Shown in pieces: positions 28,351 through 39,245 of a stretch of DNA of 64,000 nucleotides; the stretch's first letter is position 1, and each line of letters opens with the position of its first letter. The translations under genes were made by a program, and so were the position numbers. This DNA is from an uncultured Saprospiraceae bacterium (lineage in GTDB: Bacteria > Bacteroidota > Bacteroidia > Chitinophagales > Saprospiraceae): contig CALLPN010000021.1 of NCBI GenBank assembly GCA_938015435.1, positions 1 to 64,000 on the forward strand. The letters are read 5' to 3'. The notes under the pieces were generated by a model that had not been told where the DNA came from, did not search any database, and saw only the letters and a list, made by a program, of their open reading frames with translations.

Positions 28351-28372
28351 TAGATTATTTCACCTATCTTTG
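28343..28372 (+). promoter_or_regulatory. Promoter of the polysaccharide operon
   Basis: TTG (28343-28345), a 19-base spacer and TATCTTTG (28365-28372) match the Bacteroidota consensus. It overlaps the end of the SLBB gene and lies 20 bases before the next ATG. It is the best promoter in the window and heads the long gene cluster. Confidence 0.6.
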
Positions 28373-28392
28373 AGTAATTTTACTACTCATTT

Positions 28393-28932
28393 ATGATTGA
28401 GACATTAATTTCATCTAAGACTAGAATCAAACTACTACTCAAGTTTTTCTTGAATAGCAGTACTAAGTCATATCTAAGAGGTTTGGAATCTGAATTTGGA
28501 GAATCGTCCAATGCCATCAGACTTGAGCTTAATCGTCTAGAGAAAGCAGGAATGCTAAGCTCATCTTCAGAAGGTAACAAGAAGATTTTTCAAGCCAACA
28601 AGAAACATCCTTTATTCAAAGAAGTACATAATATTGTATTAAAGCATTTAGGCTTTGATAAGATCATCGAAAATGTAGTAGAGAGATTAGGTGATGTGGA
28701 AAAAGTCTTCGTAAGTGGGGCTTTTGCTAAAGGGATGGATAGTTCTATCATTGATTTGGTCTTTATTGGTCAAGTGAATAAAATATATTTGATAGACTTA
28801 ATAGAAAAAGTAGAAAAATTAATTAGTAGGAAAGTCCGATATGTTATCTTTGATAAGGAAGAGGAGCATCTTTTAGAATCAAATATGCATCCTTTATTGT
28901 TGTGGAGTAATGAAAATGTAGAGAGTTTATGA
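28393..28932 (+). CDS. Winged-helix regulator with degenerate nucleotidyltransferase domain
   Basis: 179 residues. Residues 1-75 form a winged helix (SSTKSYLRGLESEFGESSNAIRLELNRLEKAGML, then a beta wing), as in ArsR/MarR-type regulators. Residues about 95-175 resemble a minimal nucleotidyltransferase fold: VFVSGAFAKGMDSSIIDLVFIG, in which the usual G-S-x-x-x-G-x(6)-S-D-I-D-L has lost its first Asp (S-I-I-D-L), so catalysis is doubtful and a binding role is likelier. Genes of this type are known at the head of Bacteroidota polysaccharide loci directly before UpxY proteins. The stop overlaps the next start by four bases. Likely an operon regulator; ligand unknown. Confidence 0.75.
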   Translation: MIETLISSKTRIKLLLKFFLNSSTKSYLRGLESEFGESSNAIRLELNRLEKAGMLSSSSEGNKKIFQANKKHPLFKEVHNIVLKHLGFDKIIENVVERLGDVEKVFVSGAFAKGMDSSIIDLVFIGQVNKIYLIDLIEKVEKLISRKVRYVIFDKEEEHLLESNMHPLLLWSNENVESL

Positions 28933-29471
28933 CTTTTATAAAAAGAGAAGCTGTAAAGTCAGCTGAATGGTATGCAATTCATACCAAATATAAGTGTGAA
29001 AAATTTGTGGTTCACTCTCTTAGGAGTAAAAATGTTATGGCTTATACACCAGTATTAAGTATAACGAAAAAATATACTAGAAAGGTAGTAGTTAGAGAAA
29101 TTCCATTGATTAATTGTTATGCTTTTGTAAAGGTAACTCCTGATCAATTTGTTAAGGTGCTTCAAACAGAGTTTGTATTTTCATTTCTTAAAGTGGGGAA
29201 TGAAATGGGGACTGTGAAGCAAGAGGAAATAGACTTGTTGAAACGAATTACTGGTGAATATGAAAATGTCGAAGCAGAAGAAATAGAATATGCTGAAGGA
29301 ACAGAAGTGGAGATCGTTTCTGGAAATTTGACTGGAGTCAAAGGGATTTTGATAGAGAAAAAGAGTAAACATAATTTTTTGGTAGAGTTGAGGTCACTCT
29401 CCTATCAACTGAAAATAAATGTTGATCCAAATCATCTTAGAGTTATCCGAAAGGTTAACCTAGCGATGTAA
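28929..29471 (+). CDS. UpxY-type transcription antiterminator (NusG paralogue)
   Basis: 180 residues. N-terminal NGN domain (WYAIHTKYKCEKFVVHSL; later INCYAFVKV) and C-terminal KOW domain (GTEVEIVSGNLTGVKGILIEK). This is the size and layout of UpxY proteins, specialised NusG paralogues that bind RNA polymerase and let it read through to the end of a polysaccharide operon, each acting on its own 5' region. It overlaps the winged-helix gene by four bases. Directly downstream lie mutually exclusive hairpins (29491-29550), a plausible target or attenuator. The long cluster that follows (about 34 kb in view) is of the length that requires such a factor. Confidence 0.9.
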   Translation: MTFIKREAVKSAEWYAIHTKYKCEKFVVHSLRSKNVMAYTPVLSITKKYTRKVVVREIPLINCYAFVKVTPDQFVKVLQTEFVFSFLKVGNEMGTVKQEEIDLLKRITGEYENVEAEEIEYAEGTEVEIVSGNLTGVKGILIEKKSKHNFLVELRSLSYQLKINVDPNHLRVIRKVNLAM

Positions 29472-29490
29472 GAGGGTTAATAGAAATATT

Positions 29491-29550
29491 GAACGTTCGG
29501 AGGCTAAGTCGATGCGACTTATCAAAGGCGAAGCCTTATCTTCAATTTTT
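29491..29550 (+). promoter_or_regulatory. Leader with mutually exclusive hairpins
   Basis: After the UpxY gene: palindrome GAACGTTC (29491-29498); hairpin A with stem TAAGTCG/CGACTTA (29505-29511 with 29515-29521); hairpin B with stem AAGGC/GCCTT (29525-29529 with 29533-29537) and a GAA loop, followed eight bases later by TTTTT. AGGCT (29501-29505) can instead pair with AGCCT (29532-29536), which encloses A and destroys B. Such a switch fits attenuation or an antitermination signal before ugd, though the gap before the T-run makes B a weak terminator. Confidence 0.45.
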
Positions 29551-29587
29551 CGTAACTATCAAATTGTTAATTCCGAAATAAAAAAAT

Positions 29588-30892
29588 ATGAAAATAACAG
29601 TAGTAGGGACAGGATATGTTGGACTTGTATCAGGGACATGCTTTGCGGAAACAGGAAACCATGTTGTATGTGTGGACATAGATGAAAATAAAGTAAAACG
29701 CATGCAAAGCGGCGAAGTACCAATTTATGAACCTGGATTAGAAGTGTTATTTGAAAGAAATACCAAACAAGGTAGACTTTCTTTTACTACAGACCTTGCA
29801 GAAGGAGTGAAGGACGCGGAGATCATATTTCTGGCATTGCCAACTCCGCCAGGTGCGGACGGGTCTGCTGATCTAAAATATATACTTAAAGTAGCTGACG
29901 ATTTATCTAAAATCATTACTGATTATAAAGTTATTGTAGATAAAAGTACTGTACCAGTTGGTACTGCAGATAAGGTGCATGCTATGCTAGCAACCAACTT
30001 AGATGAATCACTTTTTGATGTAGTATCTAACCCTGAATTCCTTAGAGAAGGGGTAGCAGTAGATGATTTTATGAAGCCAGAGAGAGTTGTTATAGGAACA
30101 TCATCGGCCAAAGCGTCTAAAGTAATGGAGCGACTTTACAACCCTTTCGTTAGACAAGGAAACCCTTTAATATTCATGGATGAAAAATCTGCTGAGATGA
30201 CTAAGTATGCGGCTAATTCTTTTCTTGCAACAAAGATTACTTTTATGAATGAGGTAGCTAACCTTTGTGAAGAAGTAGGAGCTAACGTAGATATGGTTCG
30301 TAATGGAATAGGTAGTGACAGTAGAATTGGTAAAAGGTTTTTATTTCCTGGAGTAGGTTATGGTGGAAGCTGTTTTCCGAAAGATGTACAGGCATTAGCT
30401 AAGACCGCTCAAGAAAACAATTATGATTTTAGAATACTCAAATCGGTTATGGATGTTAATGAGGATCAAAAATCTATTTTATCTACAAGAATCAAAAAAT
30501 ATTTTGGTGAATCTATTGCCAATAAAACGGTAGGAGTTTGGGGTTTGGCATTTAAGCCTAATACGGATGATATTAGAGAAGCACCTGCATTAACTATAAT
30601 AAAAGAATTGCTTGAAGCGGGTGTAAAAATTAGAGCTTTTGATCCTGAAGCGATGAACAACGTAAAAGAACTACTTGGTGATAAGATCACTTTTTGTGAG
30701 AATCAGTATGATGCCATTGATGGGGCTGATGCATTAGCAATAATTACAGAGTGGAATGTTTTCCGAACTCCAGATTACGAACAAATAAAATCAAATTTAA
30801 AAGAACCAATTATTTTTGATGGTAGGAATGTATTCGACCCAGAAGACATGGTAAAAAGAGGATTTATCTATAGCAGTATAGGTAGACCTTAA
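29588..30892 (+). CDS. ugd: UDP-glucose 6-dehydrogenase
   Basis: 434 residues. N-terminal NAD-binding GTGYVGLVSG, central domain, and the catalytic Cys262 in GYGGSCFPKD, then GLAFKPNTDDIREAP in the UDP-binding C-terminal domain. It oxidises UDP-glucose twice to UDP-glucuronate. The product can feed the UDP-xylose synthase encoded at 34503. First sugar-nucleotide gene after the leader. Confidence 0.96.
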   Translation: MKITVVGTGYVGLVSGTCFAETGNHVVCVDIDENKVKRMQSGEVPIYEPGLEVLFERNTKQGRLSFTTDLAEGVKDAEIIFLALPTPPGADGSADLKYILKVADDLSKIITDYKVIVDKSTVPVGTADKVHAMLATNLDESLFDVVSNPEFLREGVAVDDFMKPERVVIGTSSAKASKVMERLYNPFVRQGNPLIFMDEKSAEMTKYAANSFLATKITFMNEVANLCEEVGANVDMVRNGIGSDSRIGKRFLFPGVGYGGSCFPKDVQALAKTAQENNYDFRILKSVMDVNEDQKSILSTRIKKYFGESIANKTVGVWGLAFKPNTDDIREAPALTIIKELLEAGVKIRAFDPEAMNNVKELLGDKITFCENQYDAIDGADALAIITEWNVFRTPDYEQIKSNLKEPIIFDGRNVFDPEDMVKRGFIYSSIGRP

Positions 30893-30916
30893 AATCATCA
30901 TATCAAGATATCTACT

Positions 30917-31507
30917 ATTAATAAAGCTACTAACATTCATCCGGTTCATCACTTATCACTTAATCGTGGACAACGTGAACGACTATTAAATCAAAGTGCA
31001 AAGGTTCTATGGTTTACAGGTTTGTCGGGTTCAGGTAAAAGTACAATTGCAATAGAATTGGAAAAGCAATTGTACTCAAAAGGTTATCACTGCTATTTGC
31101 TAGATGGTGATAATGTTAGAGCAGGTCTCAATAGAAATCTTGGTTTTTCTGATGAAGATAGATCTGAAAATATTAGACGTATATCAGAAATGTCAAAATT
31201 ATTTGTTGATGCTGGCGTTATATGTATTAATGCTTTTGTGAGTCCTACTAAAGAGATAAGGCAAATGGCTAAGGATATTATTGGTGAAAATGATTTTATA
31301 GAAATTTATGTCAACACCCCTTTAGAAGTTTGTGAAGCGAGGGATGTAAAAGGTTTATATCAAAAAGCAAGAGCAGGAGAAATTAAAAATTTCACAGGAA
31401 TCGATGCTCCATATGAAGCACCAGATACACCTGAAATAGAACTTAAAACAGTAGATCAAAGTATTGAAAGTGCATGCAAATTAATTATTAAACATTTATT
31501 GAATTAA
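30917..31507 (+). CDS. cysC: Adenylylsulfate kinase, start codon non-standard
   Basis: The kinase core is clear: Walker [27 protein letters not shown], and [17 protein letters not shown]. It phosphorylates adenylyl sulfate to PAPS. The first standard start codon, TTG at 31022, lies inside the Walker A motif and cannot be right. Upstream in frame, back to the ugd stop, the residues [24 protein letters not shown] fit the normal CysC N-terminus, yet no ATG, GTG or TTG occurs. ATT at 30917 is taken here as a provisional start; readthrough of the ugd TAA is another option, since the frames are the same. Its partners cysD and cysN are 12 kb downstream. Confidence 0.85.
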   Translation: MNKATNIHPVHHLSLNRGQRERLLNQSAKVLWFTGLSGSGKSTIAIELEKQLYSKGYHCYLLDGDNVRAGLNRNLGFSDEDRSENIRRISEMSKLFVDAGVICINAFVSPTKEIRQMAKDIIGENDFIEIYVNTPLEVCEARDVKGLYQKARAGEIKNFTGIDAPYEAPDTPEIELKTVDQSIESACKLIIKHLLN

Positions 31508-32556
31508 TGAACATATTAATAACGGGAGGAGCAGGATTCATTGGGTCACATGTTGTAAGAAGATTCGTTACTCAATATCCAAATTATAATATTATCAATT
31601 TAGATAAGCTGACCTACGCGGGTAATCTTGAAAACATTAAGGATATTGACCAGTCTTCTAATTATTCTTTTGTTAAGGGAGACATCACAGATCTAGAGCA
31701 GATGAGATCTGTAATTAAGGAGCATAGTATATCTCGAATTATACATCTTGCTGCAGAGTCCCATGTAGATAGATCGATTACCGATCCTTTGATATTTGTA
31801 AGAACTAATCTTATTGGAACATCTAATTTGCTTCAAGCTTGTAAGGAAGCTTGGAAAAATGATTGGTCAGGTAAGCTATTTTATCATGTATCTACAGATG
31901 AAGTATACGGAAGTCTAGAGTTGGATAAAAGGATGTTTACAGAAAGTACAGCATATGATCCGAGAAGTCCTTATTCAGCAAGTAAGGCTGGTTCAGATCA
32001 TATGGTCAGAGCATTTTATCATACCTATCATATGCCTGTGGTAATATCAAATTGTAGTAATAATTATGGTCCAAATCATTTCCCAGAAAAACTAATTCCG
32101 TTATTTATTAACAACATAATAAATAAGAAATCTTTACCTGTATATGGTTCAGGAGAAAATGTAAGAGATTGGTTATTTGTCGAAGATCATGCTCGAGCTA
32201 TAGATGATATTTTTCACAAAGGAAGACACGGAGAGACGTATAATATAGGAGGGCATAATGAATGGTCCAATATAGATTTGATTAAAACGCTATGTAATGT
32301 CATGGACAAAAAATTAAATAGGGTAGAAGGGGAAAGTGAAAAGTTGATTACATACGTTACAGATAGGGCAGGACATGATATGAGGTATGCAATAGATGCT
32401 AGCAAATTACAAGATGAATTGGGCTGGACACCTTCATTACAGTTTGAAGAAGGTATTTCTAAAACCATCGACTGGTATCTAAGTAATCAAGATTGGTTAG
32501 ATAATGTTACTAGTGGAGAATATCAGAAATATTATAATAATCAATACGGAGAATAA
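31507..32556 (+). CDS. rfbB: dTDP-glucose 4,6-dehydratase
   Basis: 349 residues, extended SDR. TGGAGFIGSH at the NAD site, STDEVYGS with the catalytic Asp-Glu pair, YSASKAGSDH with the YxxxK, and NNYGPNHFPEKLIPLF and DWLFVEDHARA typical of RmlB. It makes dTDP-4-keto-6-deoxyglucose. The start shares one base with the cysC stop. rmlA, rmlC and rmlD are not in the window, so either they lie elsewhere or another dTDP-sugar is made. Confidence 0.95.
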   Translation: MNILITGGAGFIGSHVVRRFVTQYPNYNIINLDKLTYAGNLENIKDIDQSSNYSFVKGDITDLEQMRSVIKEHSISRIIHLAAESHVDRSITDPLIFVRTNLIGTSNLLQACKEAWKNDWSGKLFYHVSTDEVYGSLELDKRMFTESTAYDPRSPYSASKAGSDHMVRAFYHTYHMPVVISNCSNNYGPNHFPEKLIPLFINNIINKKSLPVYGSGENVRDWLFVEDHARAIDDIFHKGRHGETYNIGGHNEWSNIDLIKTLCNVMDKKLNRVEGESEKLITYVTDRAGHDMRYAIDASKLQDELGWTPSLQFEEGISKTIDWYLSNQDWLDNVTSGEYQKYYNNQYGE

Positions 32557-32584
32557 TTGATCGTCAGAATTAACGATTAAATAA

Positions 32585-33592
32585 ATGGCAAAAAATAAAA
32601 AGTACAATATTCTTATAACTGGAGCAGTGGGATTTATTTCTAGCTGCCTTGCCCAAAGATTATTTAGTGATGGGCATAGCCTTATTCTAGTTGATAATTT
32701 TCATTTTCCGATAAAAAATAAAAACCTTAAGGGTTTGTCTTCGTGTCAAAAAATTGAAAGGGATGATTTATTTAATTGGATAGAGGAGAATGAACCGACT
32801 ATCGATTTTGTATTTCATTTAGGTGCACGTACGGATACTACAGAAACCAAAACTCATATTTTCGATAAGCTTAATGTAGAATACTCCCAGGATATATGGC
32901 GCTATTGTGCATTGGAAGATATTCCACTTATCTATGCATCTTCGGCGGCTACCTATGGATTAGGTGAAAATGGATTTGTAGATGATCATGATCTCGTTAA
33001 ATCATTGAAGCCTTTGAATGCCTATGGAGATTCGAAAAATGATTTTGACAAGTGGGCTTTAGAAGAATTTATGAGTCCACCAGCGTGGTATGGCTTTAAG
33101 TTTTTTAATGTTTTTGGTCCTAACGAATATCATAAAGGAAGGATGGCTTCAGTGGTCTTTCATTTCTACCACCAGCTAATAAATAACGGTGAAGTGAACC
33201 TGTTTAAATCTCACAAAGAAAATTGTGAGCACGGAGAGCAGACTAGAGATTTTGTTTATATTGAAGATCTCATAAATGTCATGTTACATTTTCATAGTAA
33301 TAATGAAAAAATTAGAAGTGGCTTGTATAATATTGGAACAGGAAAATCAAGGACTTATAATGATCTTGCTAAAGCCATATTTAAAGCTGTAGATAAAGCT
33401 CCCAAAATTAATTATATAGATACACCCGAAGATATTCGTGAGAAATATCAGTATTTCACAGAGGCAGAAATGACCAAAGTAAAATCCACGGGTTATGATA
33501 AAGAATTTATTTCTTTAGAAGAATCGGTTGATCACTATATAAAAGAGTATTTGGCAAAAGATAATAAAATTTATACCCCTGAATCGTACTAA
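32585..33592 (+). CDS. hldD: ADP-glyceromanno-heptose 6-epimerase-like SDR
   Basis: 335 residues, extended SDR with HldD features: HLGARTDTTE, SSAATYGLGENGF, YGDSKNDFDKW (YxxxK), FNVFGPNEYHKGRMASVVFH, and GEQTRDFVYIEDL. HldD converts ADP-D-glycero- to ADP-L-glycero-manno-heptose. The NAD glycine motif reads TGAVGFISS: the third glycine of G-x-x-G-x-x-G is Ser, a change that may weaken or alter cofactor binding. The next gene is a heptose kinase, supporting a heptose pathway. Confidence 0.9.
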   Translation: MAKNKKYNILITGAVGFISSCLAQRLFSDGHSLILVDNFHFPIKNKNLKGLSSCQKIERDDLFNWIEENEPTIDFVFHLGARTDTTETKTHIFDKLNVEYSQDIWRYCALEDIPLIYASSAATYGLGENGFVDDHDLVKSLKPLNAYGDSKNDFDKWALEEFMSPPAWYGFKFFNVFGPNEYHKGRMASVVFHFYHQLINNGEVNLFKSHKENCEHGEQTRDFVYIEDLINVMLHFHSNNEKIRSGLYNIGTGKSRTYNDLAKAIFKAVDKAPKINYIDTPEDIREKYQYFTEAEMTKVKSTGYDKEFISLEESVDHYIKEYLAKDNKIYTPESY

Positions 33593-34502
33593 GGATATAT
33601 TAGTCATAGGAGATGTTATGTTGGATCAGTATTTATCTGGTTCTACAGATAGACTCTCTCCGGAAGCACCAGTGCCAGTTGTTAAAATTGATTCTCAGTT
33701 TTCAGTCTTAGGAGGTGCAGCTAATGTAGCTAACAATTTAGCTACTTTAGGTTCAAATGTTTCGCTATTAGGGGTAGTGGGAAGAGATGATAATGCACGA
33801 ATTATTAATGAATTATTAGAAGCTAAGGGAATAGCGAATCAGTTATTAGATGCTGATTTATTTACTACAGTAAAGACACGTGTGATCTCTCGAAATCAGC
33901 AAATGATAAGAGTTGACAGAGAGGAGATGTTTTCGGATGAAGATGCTTTTGTAGATCATCTTTCTGGAGTTTTATCTTTCTTTAAAGGTAGCGCTATAAT
34001 AGTATCTGACTATGCTAAAGGGGTTTGTTCTCCAGCAGCCATGAAGACAATTCTTACCTGGGCATCTAATAATGAGGTGAAGGTTCTAATAGATCCCAAA
34101 GGAACTGATTGGTCAAAATATGAAGGCGCATTTTTGATTAAGCCCAATGTAAAAGAACTAGAAGAGTTGTTTAATACTGCTATCGAAAATACGAATAGTG
34201 AGATTGCTCAATTTGGTAAAGAGATCAAAGCGAGATACAATATCGAGCATGTGCTAATCACTAGATCGGAAGAGGGTATGACACATATTCACGATGAGAC
34301 ACTTCATGTTAAAAGCAGAAAAGTAGATATTTATGATCTATCAGGAGCAGGCGATACAGTTATTGCAGTACTTGTTTATTTGATCCAACGTGGAGAGGAT
34401 ATATCTGTAGCAATAAATAAAGCTAATAAGGCAGGAAGCTATGTCATTACAAAACCAAATACATACGCTATTTCAAATTCAGAACTTAACTCACTCAATT
34501 AA
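33579..34502 (+). CDS. D-glycero-beta-D-manno-heptose-7-phosphate kinase domain protein (HldE N-domain type)
   Basis: PfkB-family kinase: ILVIGDVMLDQYLSG, RLSPEAPVPVV (the RfaE domain I signature), GGAANVANNLATLG, and the anion-hole LSGAGDTVIAV near the end. Only the kinase domain is present; the nucleotidyltransferase half of HldE is absent. The first ATG (33618) would cut off strand one, ILVIGDV, so the start must be upstream; CTG at 33579, overlapping the hldD stop by 14 bases, gives MNRTKDILVIGD and is my provisional choice. No ATG, GTG or TTG is available in that stretch. It phosphorylates heptose-7-phosphate in ADP-heptose synthesis. Confidence 0.88.
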   Translation: MNRTKDILVIGDVMLDQYLSGSTDRLSPEAPVPVVKIDSQFSVLGGAANVANNLATLGSNVSLLGVVGRDDNARIINELLEAKGIANQLLDADLFTTVKTRVISRNQQMIRVDREEMFSDEDAFVDHLSGVLSFFKGSAIIVSDYAKGVCSPAAMKTILTWASNNEVKVLIDPKGTDWSKYEGAFLIKPNVKELEELFNTAIENTNSEIAQFGKEIKARYNIEHVLITRSEEGMTHIHDETLHVKSRKVDIYDLSGAGDTVIAVLVYLIQRGEDISVAINKANKAGSYVITKPNTYAISNSELNSLN

Positions 34503-35441
34503 ATGAAAAGAATACTAATAACAGGAGCAGCAGGATTTTTAGGGTCACATCTGTCAGATAAATTTATTGATAAGGGGTACGAAGTGATAGGAATGGATAA
34601 TCTCATTACCGGAGATATGGATAACATTGCTCACCTGATGCCACTAGAGAATTTCTCTTTTCATCATCATGATGTTAGTAATTATGTCCATGTAGCTGGT
34701 GACTTAGATTATATATTACATTTTGCTTCTCCTGCATCTCCTATAGACTATTTAAAGATGCCCATTCAGACCCTTAAAGTGGGTTCGTTAGGAACACATA
34801 ATTTACTGGGATTAGCAAAAGCGAAAGGAGCTAGGATGTTAATTGCATCCACTTCAGAAGTATACGGAGATCCACTAGTAAATCCGCAACCAGAAGAATA
34901 CTGGGGAAATGTAAATCCTATTGGTCCTAGAGGTGTATATGATGAAGCCAAAAGGTTTCAAGAAGCCATAACTATGGCCTATCATACATACCATGGATTA
35001 GAGACTCGAATCATTCGTATTTTTAATACCTATGGTCCACGTATGAGAGTAAATGATGGAAGGGCATTGCCTGCGTTTTTTTCTCAGGCGATAGAGAATA
35101 AGGATATCACAGTGTTTGGAGACGGTAGTCAAACAAGAGCATTTTGTTATGTAGATGATTTAGTCGAAGGTATTTATCGATTATTGCATAGCGACTATAG
35201 CCTTCCTGTAAATATTGGTAATCCAGATGAGATTACAATTTTGCAAGCGGCTCAAGAAGTCTTAGAAATAGTAGAAGGAACTACGTCTAAGATTATTCAT
35301 CAAGGCTTGCCAAAAGATGATCCAAAAGTAAGGCGTCCAGATATCACGAAAGCAAAGAGTATATTAGGTTGGAACCCTACTGTGGATAGACACGATGGAT
35401 TCCGTCGTACTTATGAATATTTTAAAACCAAGCTTAAGTAA
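34503..35441 (+). CDS. UDP-glucuronate decarboxylase (UDP-xylose synthase)
   Basis: 312 residues, extended [64 protein letters not shown] (YxxxK) and [13 protein letters not shown] are the UXS signature set. It oxidises and decarboxylates UDP-glucuronate to UDP-xylose. Together with ugd upstream it forms a complete path from UDP-glucose. Starts immediately at the stop of the kinase gene. Confidence 0.95.
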   Translation: MKRILITGAAGFLGSHLSDKFIDKGYEVIGMDNLITGDMDNIAHLMPLENFSFHHHDVSNYVHVAGDLDYILHFASPASPIDYLKMPIQTLKVGSLGTHNLLGLAKAKGARMLIASTSEVYGDPLVNPQPEEYWGNVNPIGPRGVYDEAKRFQEAITMAYHTYHGLETRIIRIFNTYGPRMRVNDGRALPAFFSQAIENKDITVFGDGSQTRAFCYVDDLVEGIYRLLHSDYSLPVNIGNPDEITILQAAQEVLEIVEGTTSKIIHQGLPKDDPKVRRPDITKAKSILGWNPTVDRHDGFRRTYEYFKTKLK

Positions 35442-35443
35442 TT

Positions 35444-36571
35444 ATGAGTAACATTCAGATGGTGGATGTCAGAGGTCAGTATCTTCATATCAAAAATGAA
35501 GTAGATGCTGCTATTCAAGAAGTAATAGATAGTTGTGCATTTATTAATGGTCCTAAGGTAAAGAGCTTCCAAGCTAACTTAGAATCTTACTTGGATGTCA
35601 ATTGTGTAATCCCATGCGCCAATGGCACCGATGCATTACAGATTGCACTTATGGCTTTGGATCTGAATGTAGGTGATGAAGTAATAGTGCCAGCATTTAC
35701 TTATGTAGCTACTGCCGAAGTAATTGCACTATTAGGTCTTACTCCAATTATGGTAGATGTAGATCCAGATACATTTAATGTAACGGCAGATATCGTTAGA
35801 TCAGCACTTACTGAAAATACTAAAGTTGTAGTACCAGTTCATCTTTTTGGACAAGTGACCGGAGAAATGGATGAAATAATGGACTTGGCTAAAGCGCATA
35901 ATTTTTATGTAATAGAAGATAATGCGCAAGCAATTGGAGCCAACTATAAACATAAAAATGGAAAGACTTTAAAATCGGGTACAATAGGCCATATAGGTTG
36001 TACTAGTTTTTATCCTTCTAAAAATTTGGGATGTTACGGAGATGGTGGTGCTATCTATACCAATGATGAGCAACTAGGAATCAATCTTAGAAAAATAGCT
36101 AATCACGGTCAAGCAAAAAAGTATCATCATGATGTAATTGGATGTAATTCTAGATTGGATGCTATTCAAGCCGCGGTGTTGGATGTAAAGCTGAAGAGAC
36201 TGGATCAATATTGTGAAGCGAGAGAAAAGGCGGCAACATATTATGATCATAATTTATCAGGAATAGATGGGTTGTCGACACCTGTAAGAGAGAAGAAGTC
36301 ATCCCATGTTTTCCATCAATATACCCTCAAAGAAAAGTCAGGAAAGAGAGATACTTTGAAAGAGTATCTAAAGGAAAAAGGAATACCGAGTATGGTATAT
36401 TATCCAGTTCCTTTGTATAACCAAGAAGCATTTAGACATTATGCTCCAGGAATAGAATTGGTGGCAACCGAACAGTTATGCAAAGAAGTAATATCTCTAC
36501 CAATTCATACTGAAATGAATTATGAAATGCAGGATATAATAATTGAAGCCGTGAAAAGTTTTTACTCGTAA
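35444..36571 (+). CDS. DegT-family sugar aminotransferase, WbpE type
   Basis: 375 residues, DegT/DnrJ/EryC1/StrS family. CANGTDALQIAL, VPAFTYVATAEVI, VHLFGQ, EDNAQAIGA and the PLP lysine K193 in FYPSKNLGCYGDGGA are clear. WbpE-type enzymes transaminate UDP-3-keto-GlcNAcA. The assignment rests on neighbours: a WbpD acetyltransferase, a WbpI epimerase and a WbpB dehydrogenase follow directly. It is the only sugar aminotransferase seen in the cluster. Confidence 0.92.
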   Translation: MSNIQMVDVRGQYLHIKNEVDAAIQEVIDSCAFINGPKVKSFQANLESYLDVNCVIPCANGTDALQIALMALDLNVGDEVIVPAFTYVATAEVIALLGLTPIMVDVDPDTFNVTADIVRSALTENTKVVVPVHLFGQVTGEMDEIMDLAKAHNFYVIEDNAQAIGANYKHKNGKTLKSGTIGHIGCTSFYPSKNLGCYGDGGAIYTNDEQLGINLRKIANHGQAKKYHHDVIGCNSRLDAIQAAVLDVKLKRLDQYCEAREKAATYYDHNLSGIDGLSTPVREKKSSHVFHQYTLKEKSGKRDTLKEYLKEKGIPSMVYYPVPLYNQEAFRHYAPGIELVATEQLCKEVISLPIHTEMNYEMQDIIIEAVKSFYS

Positions 36572-36662
36572 TGATCTTGATCAACGATGCTTCAAATTAT
36601 ATTGTGCTAACACTTGCATTAGGTAAGTTAATGAAGATAAATAAACACAAAATACAAAGATA

Positions 36663-37237
36663 GTGGAGCAGAATTATTTTGCACATGAGACTGCCGTTAT
36701 TGATGATGGATGCACCATAGGAGAGGGCACAAAAATTTGGCATTTTTCTCACATTATGCCAAAGTGCGTATTGGGTAAAAAATGTAATATAGGACAGAAT
36801 GTAGTTATCTCTCCAGAAGTGATACTAGGGAATAATGTGAAAGTGCAAAATAACGTATCTATCTATACAGGTGTAACTTGTGAAGATGACGTATTTCTGG
36901 GTCCGTCAATGGTATTTACAAATGTAATCAACCCAAGAAGCGCAGTAAATAGAAGAGGGGAATACTCTCTTACTACAGTTAGAAAAGGAGTATCTATTGG
37001 AGCCAATGCCACTATAGTATGTGGTAATGATATCGGAGAGTATGCATTTATAGGTGCAGGTACTGTGGTGACCAAGGAGGTACTACCTTATGCACTTATA
37101 GTGGGCAATCCTGGAAGACAAATAGGATGGATGAGTGAGTTTGGACACAGGTTGGAATTCAATGTTGAAGGAATTGCAAAATGTGAAGAGGGTGGAGATA
37201 CTTATCAAATTAAAGAAGGGAAAGTTACTAAGCTAAA

Positions 37238-37241
<4 letters not shown>
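36663..37241 (+). CDS. UDP-GlcNAc3NA N-acetyltransferase, WbpD type
   Basis: 192 residues, left-handed beta-helix acetyltransferase. The N-terminus FAHETAVIDDGCTIGEGTKIWHFSHI is typical of WbpD/WlbB proteins, followed by hexapeptide repeats (IGQNVVISPEVILGNNVKVQNNVSI) and a C-terminal extension with GNPGRQIGWMSEFG. It would add the 3-N-acetyl group from acetyl-CoA. GTG start; the end overlaps the next gene start by four bases. Confidence 0.92.
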
Positions 37242-39240
<1,999 letters not shown>

Positions 39241-39245
39241 CTAAA

